Assembly (NCBI GenBank): GCA_964535025.1
Contig: CAZHRW010000123.1
Span: 1 to 25,359 of the forward strand
Origin: JAAYZK01 sp964535025
Lineage (GTDB): Bacteria; Planctomycetota; Phycisphaerae; SM23-33; FEN-1343
Direction: 5' to 3'
Length of the DNA stretch: 25,359 bases
Shown: in pieces, positions 15,620-23,190 of the stretch
Layout: each line of letters begins with the position of its first letter
Position numbering within the stretch: position 1 is the first letter of the stretch
Made by a program: the position numbers and the translations under genes
The notes under the pieces: generated by a model
The model's input: the letters and a program-made list of their open reading frames with translations, nothing else
Databases searched by the model: none
Told to the model about the DNA's origin: nothing

Positions 15620-16819
15620 ATGACACGCCTGACCCTTGTAGTGCTGGTGGTCTCCCTGATCGCGGCCGCAGCGCCGGCCCAGCCGGTGGCCCTGGACATC
15701 TCCAGCGCCTTCAACTTCGACGCCGTCGGCACCCAGACCGAACTGGACACCGCCGCCGCCTGGCACGCTGCCGGGATGGGCGACGGGACTGACTACTCCC
15801 TGCAGGTCGTCTTCGGAGCCACCGGCACCGGCGACTTCCATCGGGGCACCGACCACTGGTTCCTGAACCAGTACAACCAGCGGGCCTACGCTTACGACGG
15901 CACCGCTGATACGCTGGGCCAGACCGTCACCACCCCGTACGGCACCTATACGCTGGGGGTGTTCGAGGGCAGCCAGGACCTGGGCGACCTGAGTCTCGGG
16001 GCCAACGCCGTCCGTCTGGGCACGCTGCGCGGCAAATCCGAACCGGACCTCGACGCCTCGGCGACCGTCACCATCGATCTGATCGCCGCCGAGCAGCAGG
16101 CCTTTTCCAGCATCAACCTGCTGATGACCGGCAGCAACGCCGGCCAGATCGTCACGCTCAACGACGGGTTCGACACCAAGGTCCCCGCCAAGCGGGCCTG
16201 GCTGACCCTAACCGCCCATTATGCCGATGGTTCCAGTGCCGACGTGTGGACCAGCCCCAGGAGCGCTGAATACACGTACGACGACACCACTTACGAGATC
16301 GCCGGCGGCATTCCGCTGGGCATGGGGTTCAGCCCCCCCGAGCCGGGCATCTATGAAGACGACTACATCGCCGCCTACAACACCGTCCAGGTGGCCACCA
16401 GAATCCTGAGCATGCCCGGCGCCGGCACGATCGAGATCCCCAGGTACTCGTCCATCAGCCTGGGTGATGGCTTCATGTACGACGTCGCCGGCGGCATCGC
16501 TCTCGACGAAACCAAGGTGCTCACCGCCGTCACCGTCTCGGTCTCCAACGGACCCAACACATGGCGCAGCGGCTACCCGGAGGGCGACAGTGTCAACATC
16601 TACGGCCTTTGCGCCACGCCCGCCGGCACCGGCCCGGTCTGTGATCCCGGCGACGCGGACGGCGACGGGGACGTCGACCTCGATGACTTCGCCATCCTGA
16701 AGCGCAACTTCGGCACCTCCGAAGGCGCCGACTGCTCCATGGGTGACTTCGACGAGGACGGGGACGTCGACCTCGACGACTTCGCCCTGCTGAAGACCAA
16801 TTTCGGGACAACTTACTGA
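15620..16819 (+). CDS. Secreted protein with C-terminal dockerin-like domain
   Basis: This 399-residue protein has a signal peptide (MTRLTLVVLVVSLIAAAAPA) with likely cleavage before QPVAL. Residues about 25-335 form an unrecognised beta-rich ectodomain. Residues about 345-399 hold two calcium-loop repeats: DADGDGDVDLDDFAILKRNF and, after a spacer, DFDEDGDVDLDDFALLKTNF. This is the type I dockerin/EF-hand pattern, widespread at the ends of planctomycete exported proteins. In clostridia such domains dock to cohesins; their role in planctomycetes is less clear. I chose the ATG at 15620 because GGTGGAGGA precedes it and the signal peptide begins there; an in-frame ATG at 15581 would add 13 residues. 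It is monocistronic, with its own promoter and terminator. Confidence 0.85.
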   Translation: MTRLTLVVLVVSLIAAAAPAQPVALDISSAFNFDAVGTQTELDTAAAWHAAGMGDGTDYSLQVVFGATGTGDFHRGTDHWFLNQYNQRAYAYDGTADTLGQTVTTPYGTYTLGVFEGSQDLGDLSLGANAVRLGTLRGKSEPDLDASATVTIDLIAAEQQAFSSINLLMTGSNAGQIVTLNDGFDTKVPAKRAWLTLTAHYADGSSADVWTSPRSAEYTYDDTTYEIAGGIPLGMGFSPPEPGIYEDDYIAAYNTVQVATRILSMPGAGTIEIPRYSSISLGDGFMYDVAGGIALDETKVLTAVTVSVSNGPNTWRSGYPEGDSVNIYGLCATPAGTGPVCDPGDADGDGDVDLDDFAILKRNFGTSEGADCSMGDFDEDGDVDLDDFALLKTNFGTTY

Positions 16820-16841
16820 TCGCCCTTTCCGACGCTCGACC

Positions 16842-16877
16842 AGCCGCGACCCTCCGGGTCGCGGCTTTCTTTTCTTC
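16842..16877 (+). terminator. Strong intrinsic terminator after the dockerin-tailed gene
   Basis: AGCCGCGACCC and GGGTCGCGGCT form a perfect 11-base-pair stem with a 3-base loop (16842-16866), followed by a pyrimidine tract TTTCTTTTCTT. Confidence 0.88.
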
Positions 16878-16885
16878 TGGGGCAA

Positions 16886-16894
16886 TGCTACACT
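16886..16894 (+). promoter_or_regulatory. Extended -10 promoter candidate for the second creatininase gene
   Basis: TGcTACACT is an extended -10 motif (-10 hexamer at 16889-16894) located 37 bases before the start codon. No clear -35 is seen, because the terminator occupies that position. GCGGAG (16918-16923) is the ribosome binding site. Confidence 0.4.
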
Positions 16895-16930
16895 CCGCGC
16901 CCAACGTCAACCTCGCTGCGGAGCAATGCC

Positions 16931-17752
16931 ATGGTCGATTACCAACACGTCCGCATGGACCTGATGACCTCCAAGCAGGTCGCCGAGTATCTCAAGACCA
17001 ACGACATGATCGTGCTGCCCGTCGGCTGCATCGAGATGCACGGGCCGGCGATCCCGCTGGGCTGCGACACCTTCCACGCCTGGGCGTCGGGGCTGCTGCT
17101 GGCCGATGTGTGGAAGTGCCTGTGCGCCCCGCCGGTCTACTACGCGTTCCCCGGCGCCTCGGGGCCCTGGCCGGGCACGGTGGATATCTCACCGGAGATC
17201 ACCGTGGACTACCTCAAGGCCATCGTCCAGGCGCTGCTGGCCGGGGGGTTCAAGCGGGTCGTCCTGTACGGCACGCACGGGCCACTGAGCGCGATGTACC
17301 AGATGGTCCTCCGTTCAATCTACCAGCAGACCCGCCAGATCGTCATCGGCATGATGAGCCCCCAGTTGATGCCCGAGGACCTGATGACCGCTGAATTCGG
17401 GTACGGCCGCAAGGAGGACATCCTCGTCCTGGCGTCGTTGAAGATCCTCGGCCTCCACGGCGCCTACGATCCGGCCACGGACGTCGAGAAGCCCCAGACG
17501 TTCCCCTTCGACACCATCGGCGCCCTGAAGAAGCACGGCGCCCAGGTGCCCTGGATCTTCAGCGCCGACCACCAGCACACCGGCATCCGACCGGGCCTGG
17601 CCCTCGACGATGCCGACCGCGCCATCAAGGTGATGAAGCAGGCCGCCCAGCGCATGGCCGACCTGCCGGACAACTTCGCGACCTACCAGGCCCAGATGGC
17701 CGAATTGATGGCCAACCCGCCCTGGCAGCGCGACGACGCGTGGTCGATGTAG
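16931..17752 (+). CDS. Divergent creatininase-family protein
   Basis: This 273-residue protein has the creatininase-family N-terminal motif LPVGCIEMHGPAIPLGCDTF, giving Glu35, His37 and Asp46 as metal-ligand candidates. His116 lies in YGTHGP, where the family usually has NGHGGN. The usual HAGxxETS motif is replaced by GYGRKEDI: the glutamate (Glu162) is kept but the histidine is lost. It may therefore have altered chemistry or a different substrate, or be a divergent active subfamily. No signal peptide is seen. It is a distant paralog of the creatininase gene at 6402-7214. The two genes lie on either side of the transporter operon and dockerin-tailed gene. Its stop is 12 bases from the end of the convergent heparinase-like gene. 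Confidence 0.83.
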   Translation: MVDYQHVRMDLMTSKQVAEYLKTNDMIVLPVGCIEMHGPAIPLGCDTFHAWASGLLLADVWKCLCAPPVYYAFPGASGPWPGTVDISPEITVDYLKAIVQALLAGGFKRVVLYGTHGPLSAMYQMVLRSIYQQTRQIVIGMMSPQLMPEDLMTAEFGYGRKEDILVLASLKILGLHGAYDPATDVEKPQTFPFDTIGALKKHGAQVPWIFSADHQHTGIRPGLALDDADRAIKVMKQAAQRMADLPDNFATYQAQMAELMANPPWQRDDAWSM

Positions 17753-17764
17753 CCGCCGTTCGGC

Positions 17765-19768
17765 TCACAAGGCCTTGAACACGTGCTCGTGGGTGTCGGT
17801 CCCGTCGGTCACGTCGACGCGGACCTCGTCGAATTCGCCGCTGAAGTGGCGCCGGCACGATTTGATGTGCCAGGTCCGCCCGGGGCGGACCGGCTGATAG
17901 AGGGCCGCGAATTCGACGCGGGCCCCACGCACGCGAACCATGAACATCTCGCGCCGGTCGCCCGTGCCGTCGCCGACGGTGGGCCAGGTCGCCCGAATGA
18001 CCTCGCCCGGGCGCCCGGCCGACACATCAGTTCGGAAGGTCCGCCCGTCCTGCGACCACGTCAGACTCACGCCCTCGGCCCCCATCGGCGCGGCCGCCGG
18101 GTCGGACAGGCAGTCGTAGGCCGGACGACCGGCCAGCGCGATGGGCGTCCAGGGCAGATCGCACTCGGCCGGACCGTCGGCGCGGGGGTGCACCAGCCAG
18201 TCGTAGGTGTGCTCGGCATCGGCGGCGAGCTGGAAAACGTCCAGGCAGTACGCATCGGTGACCGCCACAGCCCGGATCATCCGCACGCCCGGCGCCAAGT
18301 GGCCGTCCGGGTCAGCCATCGCCACGGCCTTCCACCCCGGCAGGTCCCGCCATTCGATGATCCCCAGCGGCCGCGGGGTCCTGCCCTGGTCCTGCTCGTC
18401 GACCACGACGGTGTTGTGCGCCCACGCGGTCCGGTTGAACGCCTCCTGGATGGGATCGGAGAACCCGTTGGTCGCCAGCGCCCGGCTCTCGACGTCCTCC
18501 GTCCACAGCCGTCCGTCGGCGAACACCTGCAGGCTCAGCGAATCGCGATGGTGGTGGACCCCCGACACGTCCCCGGTCAGCACCGCGACGGTGGGCCCGC
18601 CGGCGTCGGCGTCCCAGTCGTCGCCCCCGTCGCGACTGGTCAGCAGGGCATAGGCGTGTTCGATCCAGACCCGCGACCGCGCCGCCGGAGCGGCCGGGGT
18701 GCCGAGGTCATCGGCGCCGTACAGCAGCGCCGCGGCGCTGTCACGGCGGGCGCCCCGCTCGAGCAGCCAGGCGTAGCGCGGGTCGCCGTAGACGGCGTAA
18801 CCGATCTCGTAGGCGTTCGCCCGGTTCCACAGCGGGGCGCGGTTCGCGTAGCAGTCGCCCAGGGCCGGCAGTTCGCCGTTGGGCAGCATCAGTCCCAGCG
18901 GCGCGTCGAACATCTGCTTGAGGCAGCGCCCGTTGCCGAACGTCTCGTGGTACAGGTCCCGCCCGAGCCGCGGATGGTGGCGCACCAGGTCGGCGGTCTC
19001 CATCAGTCCGCCCAGCGTGGCGAAATGATAGCCCGTGCTGGACTCGTAACACAGCCCGTCGTCGGTGATGCACCCCGGCAGCAGGTAGGCGAACGACCCG
19101 CGGCCGTTGAGGGCCGTGTCGATCCAGTCGTCCCGCCCCAGCACGAGACCGAGCTTGAGCAACGCCGCCTGGTGATGGGCCAGGTGATTGTTGTAGGGCA
19201 TCCGGGCGAGCACCGTCCGCCAATGCTCGCGGGAGTCGCGGATCCCTTCGCCCGCGGCGGTCAACTGCGCCCGCCAGCGGGCGTCGCGGTCGGCCGACAG
19301 GGTCGCGGCGAAGGCCCGATAGGCCTCGGCGAAGCCGCCGACGATCTTGGCGAAGACCAGCCCGCAGTCGTGGTGGCGCACGTGGAAGCCGAAGTGATCC
19401 ACCAGGTGGTCCATCCACTTCAGCGCCGTCTCGGCGTAGGGCGGGTGCTCGAAGACCCGCGCGGCGCGGATCAGCAGTTCCACATCCCACGCCAGCCGCA
19501 TGAACGGCATGGCGTAGTCGTGAAACGCGCGGTACGTCCGGCCGTAGTCGCGATCCGGGTCGGCGTCGTACCACGACGTATCGCCCGCCGGCAGCGCCTG
19601 CGGCTCGGCGAGGCGCTTGTCGGCGGCGCTGCGCAGCGCCCCGGCGGCCGGGGCCCATCGCGGCTCGGTGATCCGCCGGCGGGCCCGCCGGCATTCGTCC
19701 TCGCTGAGCGTCAGAGACGGCCCTGGCATCGGTTCATCCTCATAGGCATCCTCGGGCGGGATCGTCAT
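17765..19768 (-). CDS. Heparinase II/III-like polysaccharide lyase
   Basis: This 667-residue protein resembles heparinase II/III and alginate-lyase proteins. The N-terminal half (about 60-390) is an alpha/alpha barrel that includes YNNHLAHHQAALLKLGLVLG and YESSTGYHFATLGG. The C-terminal half (about 400-667) is beta-sandwich-like with the hallmark VHHHRDSLSLQVFADGRLW and AHNTVVVDEQDQG. Asn/His/Tyr in YNNH, STGYH and HHHRD are candidate catalytic or metal residues. These lyases cleave uronic-acid polysaccharides by beta-elimination. No signal peptide is visible, so a cytoplasmic location is implied unless the start is misplaced. The ATG at 19768 is 19 bases after the M14 gene's stop; a downstream ATG at 19729 has a better GAGG ribosome binding site and would remove 13 residues. 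It is probably cotranscribed with the M14 gene. Confidence 0.82.
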   Translation of the reverse strand: MTIPPEDAYEDEPMPGPSLTLSEDECRRARRRITEPRWAPAAGALRSAADKRLAEPQALPAGDTSWYDADPDRDYGRTYRAFHDYAMPFMRLAWDVELLIRAARVFEHPPYAETALKWMDHLVDHFGFHVRHHDCGLVFAKIVGGFAEAYRAFAATLSADRDARWRAQLTAAGEGIRDSREHWRTVLARMPYNNHLAHHQAALLKLGLVLGRDDWIDTALNGRGSFAYLLPGCITDDGLCYESSTGYHFATLGGLMETADLVRHHPRLGRDLYHETFGNGRCLKQMFDAPLGLMLPNGELPALGDCYANRAPLWNRANAYEIGYAVYGDPRYAWLLERGARRDSAAALLYGADDLGTPAAPAARSRVWIEHAYALLTSRDGGDDWDADAGGPTVAVLTGDVSGVHHHRDSLSLQVFADGRLWTEDVESRALATNGFSDPIQEAFNRTAWAHNTVVVDEQDQGRTPRPLGIIEWRDLPGWKAVAMADPDGHLAPGVRMIRAVAVTDAYCLDVFQLAADAEHTYDWLVHPRADGPAECDLPWTPIALAGRPAYDCLSDPAAAPMGAEGVSLTWSQDGRTFRTDVSAGRPGEVIRATWPTVGDGTGDRREMFMVRVRGARVEFAALYQPVRPGRTWHIKSCRRHFSGEFDEVRVDVTDGTDTHEHVFKAL

Positions 19769-19787
19769 GGCTGCACGGCGGCGTGGT

Positions 19788-20861
19788 TCACTCCGTCCGG
19801 CCGCGGGCGACGGCCTGGCGGGGGCTGAACGGCTCGTCCAGCCCGTGGCGCAGGAAGGTCTCGAGCACCACGTAGAACTCCTCGATCGCCTCGTCGAACG
19901 TCCACTCGGCGATGGCCGCCTGCTCGAAGGTCAGCGAGAGCCCCCCGCTGGCCATCGACGATGCCGTCACCAAATTGATCCCCGAGTGCCCGCCCGGCCC
20001 CAGCGGCGGATGAGGCCGCAGGCCGGCGGCGTCGAGGGCCTCGTGCACCCGCTGCTGGTAGGCGAGGATCCGCCGCTCGTGCAGCGGGTAGCCCAGCATC
20101 GATGGGTGAAGCACCAGCCCGCCCCGCCCGTGCGAGTGCATGTGGAGGATCAGGTCGGCCTGCTCGTCGGCGATGAGCTTGAGCAGTCCCGCGGCTTCGG
20201 CGGTGCGGAGGTCGCCGGGGGCGGCGTCGTGCATGATGTTATACCCGTCGCCATTGGGGTACCCGCCGGGATGGCGGACCTTCTCCAGCGGCAACGGAGC
20301 GTACTGCTTGCAGTCGGGATAGCCCACGGGCGTCCCGTCGGCCCACACGCCCTGGCTGATGCGGACGAAATCCTCCTGCGAGGCGCCCCGCAGCGTATCG
20401 GGGCTCAGCGCACGGCCGTCCATGTTGACGCAGGGCAGCAGGACCAGGCGGTATTGCCCGATCAGCTCGACCAGGGCCGGCCGTTCGGCGCCGCGGAGGT
20501 CCTTGCCGGTTTCCATCAGGCTGATGAGATTCATCGCCCCGGCCGTCGCCTCGGGCTCGGCGCCGTGGACGGCGCCGACGACCATGACCACCTGCACGTC
20601 GGGATCGCGTGTGCGATAGGCCTCGACGTTGCGCGAATTGGATGCGATCGCCCACGTCCCGGTGCCCGGCCGCGCGCGCTCGTGGCCATACATCACGGCC
20701 CAGACGTTGTGGCCGTTGGGCGTGACGGCGATGCGAGCCACCTCGCCGGCTTGGACGGCTCCGACGGCGGCGTCGATCTCGTCAACGCGGACCCGCCACC
20801 AGGGCGGGCGGCTCTGCAGGCCGGGGCACGTGGCGGGTTCGAAGGCGGGCTTGGCGGTCAT
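19788..20861 (-). CDS. M14-family zinc carboxypeptidase
   Basis: This 357-residue metallopeptidase is of the M14 fold. Zinc ligands are readable as His99 and Glu102 in VHGAEPEA, with the third histidine in LILHMHSHG (His242 or a neighbour). NMDGR (146-150) matches the substrate-carboxylate region, and Glu313 in LSLTFEQA is the likely catalytic base. The family removes C-terminal amino acids from peptides or peptidoglycan, and some members act on N-acyl amino acids, so the substrate is open. No signal peptide is seen. AAGGAG lies nine bases before the start, and a promoter candidate sits at 20891-20919. It is the first gene of a two-gene unit with the heparinase-like gene, divergent from the sulfatase. 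Confidence 0.87.
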   Translation of the reverse strand: MTAKPAFEPATCPGLQSRPPWWRVRVDEIDAAVGAVQAGEVARIAVTPNGHNVWAVMYGHERARPGTGTWAIASNSRNVEAYRTRDPDVQVVMVVGAVHGAEPEATAGAMNLISLMETGKDLRGAERPALVELIGQYRLVLLPCVNMDGRALSPDTLRGASQEDFVRISQGVWADGTPVGYPDCKQYAPLPLEKVRHPGGYPNGDGYNIMHDAAPGDLRTAEAAGLLKLIADEQADLILHMHSHGRGGLVLHPSMLGYPLHERRILAYQQRVHEALDAAGLRPHPPLGPGGHSGINLVTASSMASGGLSLTFEQAAIAEWTFDEAIEEFYVVLETFLRHGLDEPFSPRQAVARGRTE

Positions 20862-20890
20862 GCGTTCGGCTCCTTATCGATGATGGGCCG

Positions 20891-20919
20891 ACTCTACCAT
20901 CGTCGTGCCGCGACGGCAA
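20891..20919 (-). promoter_or_regulatory. Promoter candidate for the M14-heparinase unit
   Basis: On the minus strand TTGCCG (20919-20914) and TAGAGT (20896-20891) are spaced by 17 bases. Transcription would begin near 20884, 23 bases before the start codon. Confidence 0.5.
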
Positions 20920-20945
20920 GCGAGACTGCAGCGGCGGCGGGTTTG

Positions 20946-20954
20946 TGGTATGCT
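20946..20954 (+). promoter_or_regulatory. Extended -10 promoter candidate for the sulfatase
   Basis: TGGTATGCT is an extended -10 motif with no convincing -35. The leader would be about 50 bases to the ATG at 21010. The divergent intergenic space of 148 bases could hold a shared regulator site, but none is recognised. Confidence 0.42.
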
Positions 20955-21009
20955 CTGGTCCGGATTTCGCGACAACCCCGGCCGCGTGCCGGTAGATAAG
21001 GACACCCCC

Positions 21010-22449
21010 ATGCCAACCCGCAAGCCGAACATCCTGTTCATCCAGACCGATCAGCACCAACGGGACATCCTGGGCTGCTACGGTAACCCGATCGTCCGCA
21101 CGCCCAACCTCGACCGCCTGGCCGCCCAGGGCGTGCGCTTCACCAACGCGTTCACGTGCACCGGCGTGTGCACGCCGTCCCGCGGGGCCCTGCTCAGCGG
21201 TCAGTACCCCCACAAGACCGGGATGATCTTCAACCCCGAACTGCCCGGCGGACGAGTCGGCCGGCGGCTGTGCACGTACGACCAGCCGATCACCCCCTAT
21301 TCCAAGCTCCTCGCCGACGCCGGCTACGATCTGCACCACATCGGCAAGTGGCACATCGGCTCGTGGTTCGAAACCAAGCCGTCCCATTACGGCTTCAAGG
21401 GCCCGTTCTACCCCGGGTACGGCTACCCGTTCGACCACCCCCACTACAACCGCTACCTGGCCAAGTACGGCCAACCGGGGTTCGTCACGCATCCGGCCAG
21501 GCCCGCCCGCAACACGAAACGCTACTTCGCCGAGCACCGCGTGGCCGCCGAGGCGTCGATCCCGGGCTACCTGTGCAGCCAGGCGGTCAACGTACTCAAG
21601 CGGACCGCCCGCCGGGACAACCCGTTCCTGCTGGCGCTGAATTTCTGGGGACCGCACATCCCCGTGCGGATCCCGCCGGAGTACTTGTACCTGTACGACC
21701 CGGACGACATGCCCCTGCCGCCCAACCTCGGCAACATCACCGACCATCGGCCGGCCATCGTCGCCAAGGCGCATAACTGCTGGGGCGGCAAGATCCTGGA
21801 CGAAACAATGGTCCGGCGGATCATCGCCGCCTACTACGGCTACGTGACGCTCATCGACGAGCAGATCGGTCGGGTGCTGGCGGCGCTGGAGGCGACGGGA
21901 CAGGCCGATAACACGGTGGTGATCTTTACCTCCGATCACGGCTCGACCCTCGGCGCCCATGGCCTGCAGGACAAGGGGCTGATGATGTACGACGAGGCCT
22001 ACCGCATTCCGCTGATCATCTCCGGCCCGCAGGTGGCGCGGCCGGGGTCGCGGGTCGACCCTTTCGTGATGAACCTGGACACGGCGGCCACGTTCGTCGA
22101 CCTGGCCGGCCAACCGGTCCCCGACGTCTACGACGGCAAGCCGCTCACGCCTTACCTGCGCGGCGACCTGAAACACACGATCCGGCGCGAGGTCGTCATG
22201 GAGGCCTTCGGCCACCAGGTGCCCTTCGTCCAACGCGTGGTGCGGGATACCCGCTACAAGTACATCTTCAACACCACGGCCATCGACGAGTTCTACGACA
22301 TCGCCGCCGACCCCTTCGAGACGACCAACCTGATCGACACCGCCGACGCGGCCCTGCTGCGGCGCTACCGTCGCAAGCTGCTCGCCTGGGGCGACGCGAA
22401 CGACGACCACGCCACGAAGGTGTTCGCACGCCAGGCGTGGCGGGCGTGA
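21010..22449 (+). CDS. Type I (formylglycine-dependent) sulfatase
   Basis: This 479-residue arylsulfatase-type enzyme hydrolyses sulfate esters. The sulfatase signature is CTPSRGALLSGQYPHKTGM, with Cys54 in CxPSR the residue converted to formylglycine. Metal ligands are Asp14 (QTDQH) and Asp309-His310 (TSDHGSTLGAHG). Lys113 and His115 in HIGKWHIG are catalytic-site candidates. The ATG at 21010 is supported by AAGGA seven bases upstream and by homology starting at PNILFIQTDQ. A longer in-frame start at 20905 adds an Arg-rich stretch without homology. There is no signal peptide, unlike many exported sulfatases. The heparinase-like lyase next door suggests a sulfated, uronic-acid-containing glycan as substrate. 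The formylglycine-generating enzyme is not in the window. Confidence 0.93.
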   Translation: MPTRKPNILFIQTDQHQRDILGCYGNPIVRTPNLDRLAAQGVRFTNAFTCTGVCTPSRGALLSGQYPHKTGMIFNPELPGGRVGRRLCTYDQPITPYSKLLADAGYDLHHIGKWHIGSWFETKPSHYGFKGPFYPGYGYPFDHPHYNRYLAKYGQPGFVTHPARPARNTKRYFAEHRVAAEASIPGYLCSQAVNVLKRTARRDNPFLLALNFWGPHIPVRIPPEYLYLYDPDDMPLPPNLGNITDHRPAIVAKAHNCWGGKILDETMVRRIIAAYYGYVTLIDEQIGRVLAALEATGQADNTVVIFTSDHGSTLGAHGLQDKGLMMYDEAYRIPLIISGPQVARPGSRVDPFVMNLDTAATFVDLAGQPVPDVYDGKPLTPYLRGDLKHTIRREVVMEAFGHQVPFVQRVVRDTRYKYIFNTTAIDEFYDIAADPFETTNLIDTADAALLRRYRRKLLAWGDANDDHATKVFARQAWRA

Positions 22450-22500
22450 GCGGGGCGGCCTATGTTTGTCCGTCACCTTTATTTACTTACTCGTGGCCGG

Positions 22501-22572
22501 CCGGTCACTTGTCCTGTTGCCGGCGGACGTCACGCCCAAAATGCCTCCCAGGCTTGCCGCCGGAGTGACCGG
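22501..22572 (+). repeat. Two-step inverted repeat downstream of the sulfatase
   Basis: CCGGTCACT (22501-22509) is the exact complement of AGTGACCGG (22564-22572). Inside it CCGGCGG (22520-22526) pairs exactly with CCGCCGG (22557-22563). On the 3' side the two arms are contiguous; on the 5' side a 10-base bulge separates them. It is too elaborate for a simple terminator and has no T-tract. It could end the sulfatase transcript, protect its 3' end or be part of an independent RNA. Confidence 0.55.
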
Positions 22573-22671
22573 CTCGGTCGCTTCTCGGGGACATTCGGTG
22601 GGGCAACACGGAGACGATGATCCGCTACTGTTTTTTTTACAGAGGCTTATATTTCCATATGCCCCGAACGT

Positions 22672-22697
22672 CCCGGCGGGCCGGGCAGGAAGTTTTT
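22672..22697 (+). terminator. Weak terminator candidate before the PEP-CTERM genes
   Basis: CCCGG-cggg-CCGGG (22672-22685) is followed eight bases later by TTTTTT. The stem is short and the T-tract is offset, so this is tentative. It lies just before the promoter at 22733. Confidence 0.3.
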
Positions 22698-22732
22698 TGC
22701 CGTGCGGCGGGAGAAATAGACGGAAGAAGCCC

Positions 22733-22760
22733 TTGACATTTTTCGCCTTGTGTGCATAAT
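22733..22760 (+). promoter_or_regulatory. Strong sigma70-like promoter of the first PEP-CTERM gene
   Basis: A perfect TTGACA (22733-22738) and CATAAT (22755-22760) are spaced by 16 bases. The predicted start is near 22767, leaving a leader of about 424 bases before the ATG at 23191. Confidence 0.7.
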
Positions 22761-22766
22761 AGGGCT

Positions 22767-23190
22767 TGTGGTTGAGGGCGAGACGCCAACCCCCTGAAGC
22801 TCCGGGGGGGCAGCCTTCAACGGTGGCCAGACGGTTTGGCTCACGTGTCGTTTGGCCGGTAGGTCTTCGCTGGCAGATGCCAGCCGACAGCTTAAGCAGC
22901 ATCCGAATCCGTTACGGGGTGCTGATCCGGAGGATTGTCGTTCGATTCAGGTTCACTCAGTTCTAGCTTAAGGAGAGATCAGGTACGATGAGGTTGGGGG
23001 GCAACCCTGCTCGGATACGCGGTTGCCCTTACGCTTCGGGACGCGGCCCTGAAAGCATTGGTTCGGTGCTCGTTCTTTTGTTTCATTGCCGCGGTGAAAC
23101 ATGATGGCACGTATGGTTTTAGTCACCTTGCACATTGCAAGTCGTTTCTCAAGAGGCTTTTGCAACCCGTTTCTAGCGAAGGAGAGAAGA
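22767..23190 (+). promoter_or_regulatory. Long structured 5' leader of the first PEP-CTERM gene
   Basis: At least five hairpins can be read. H1 pairs GTTGAGGGC (22771) with GCCTTCAAC (22813-22821). H2 pairs GGCCAGACG (22825) with CGTTTGGCC (22849-22857). H3 is GCTGGC-agat-GCCAGC (22869-22884). H4 pairs CAGCATCC (22897) with GGGTGCTG (22917-22924). H5 pairs GGGCAACC (22999) exactly with GGTTGCCC (23021-23028). A further CTTGCA-cat-TGCAAG (23127-23141) lies near the start codon. Midway, AAGGAGAG (22969-22976) precedes an ATG at 22988. The density of exact inverted repeats suggests a regulatory RNA. I cannot assign it to a known riboswitch class. Confidence 0.5.
22988..23104 (+). CDS. Possible 38-residue leader ORF
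   Basis: An ATG at 22988 preceded by AAGGAGAG (11-base spacing) opens a 38-codon frame ending at 23104 inside the leader. The peptide resembles no family and its codons lack the strong GC third-position bias of real genes here. It overlaps hairpin H5, so it may be fortuitous, or it may act as a translated leader that alters folding. Confidence 0.2.
   Translation: MRLGGNPARIRGCPYASGRGPESIGSVLVLLFHCRGET

Noticed and set aside
17751..17765. Small hairpin AGCCG-ccgtt-CGGCT between the two convergent genes
   Set aside because: Only five base pairs, overlapping both stop codons and without T-tracts, so it is not a convincing bidirectional terminator.
22466..22759. Open frame of 97 codons between the sulfatase and the PEP-CTERM array
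   Set aside because: It crosses the nested inverted repeat, a T-tract and the promoter, has no homology and lacks GC third-position bias.
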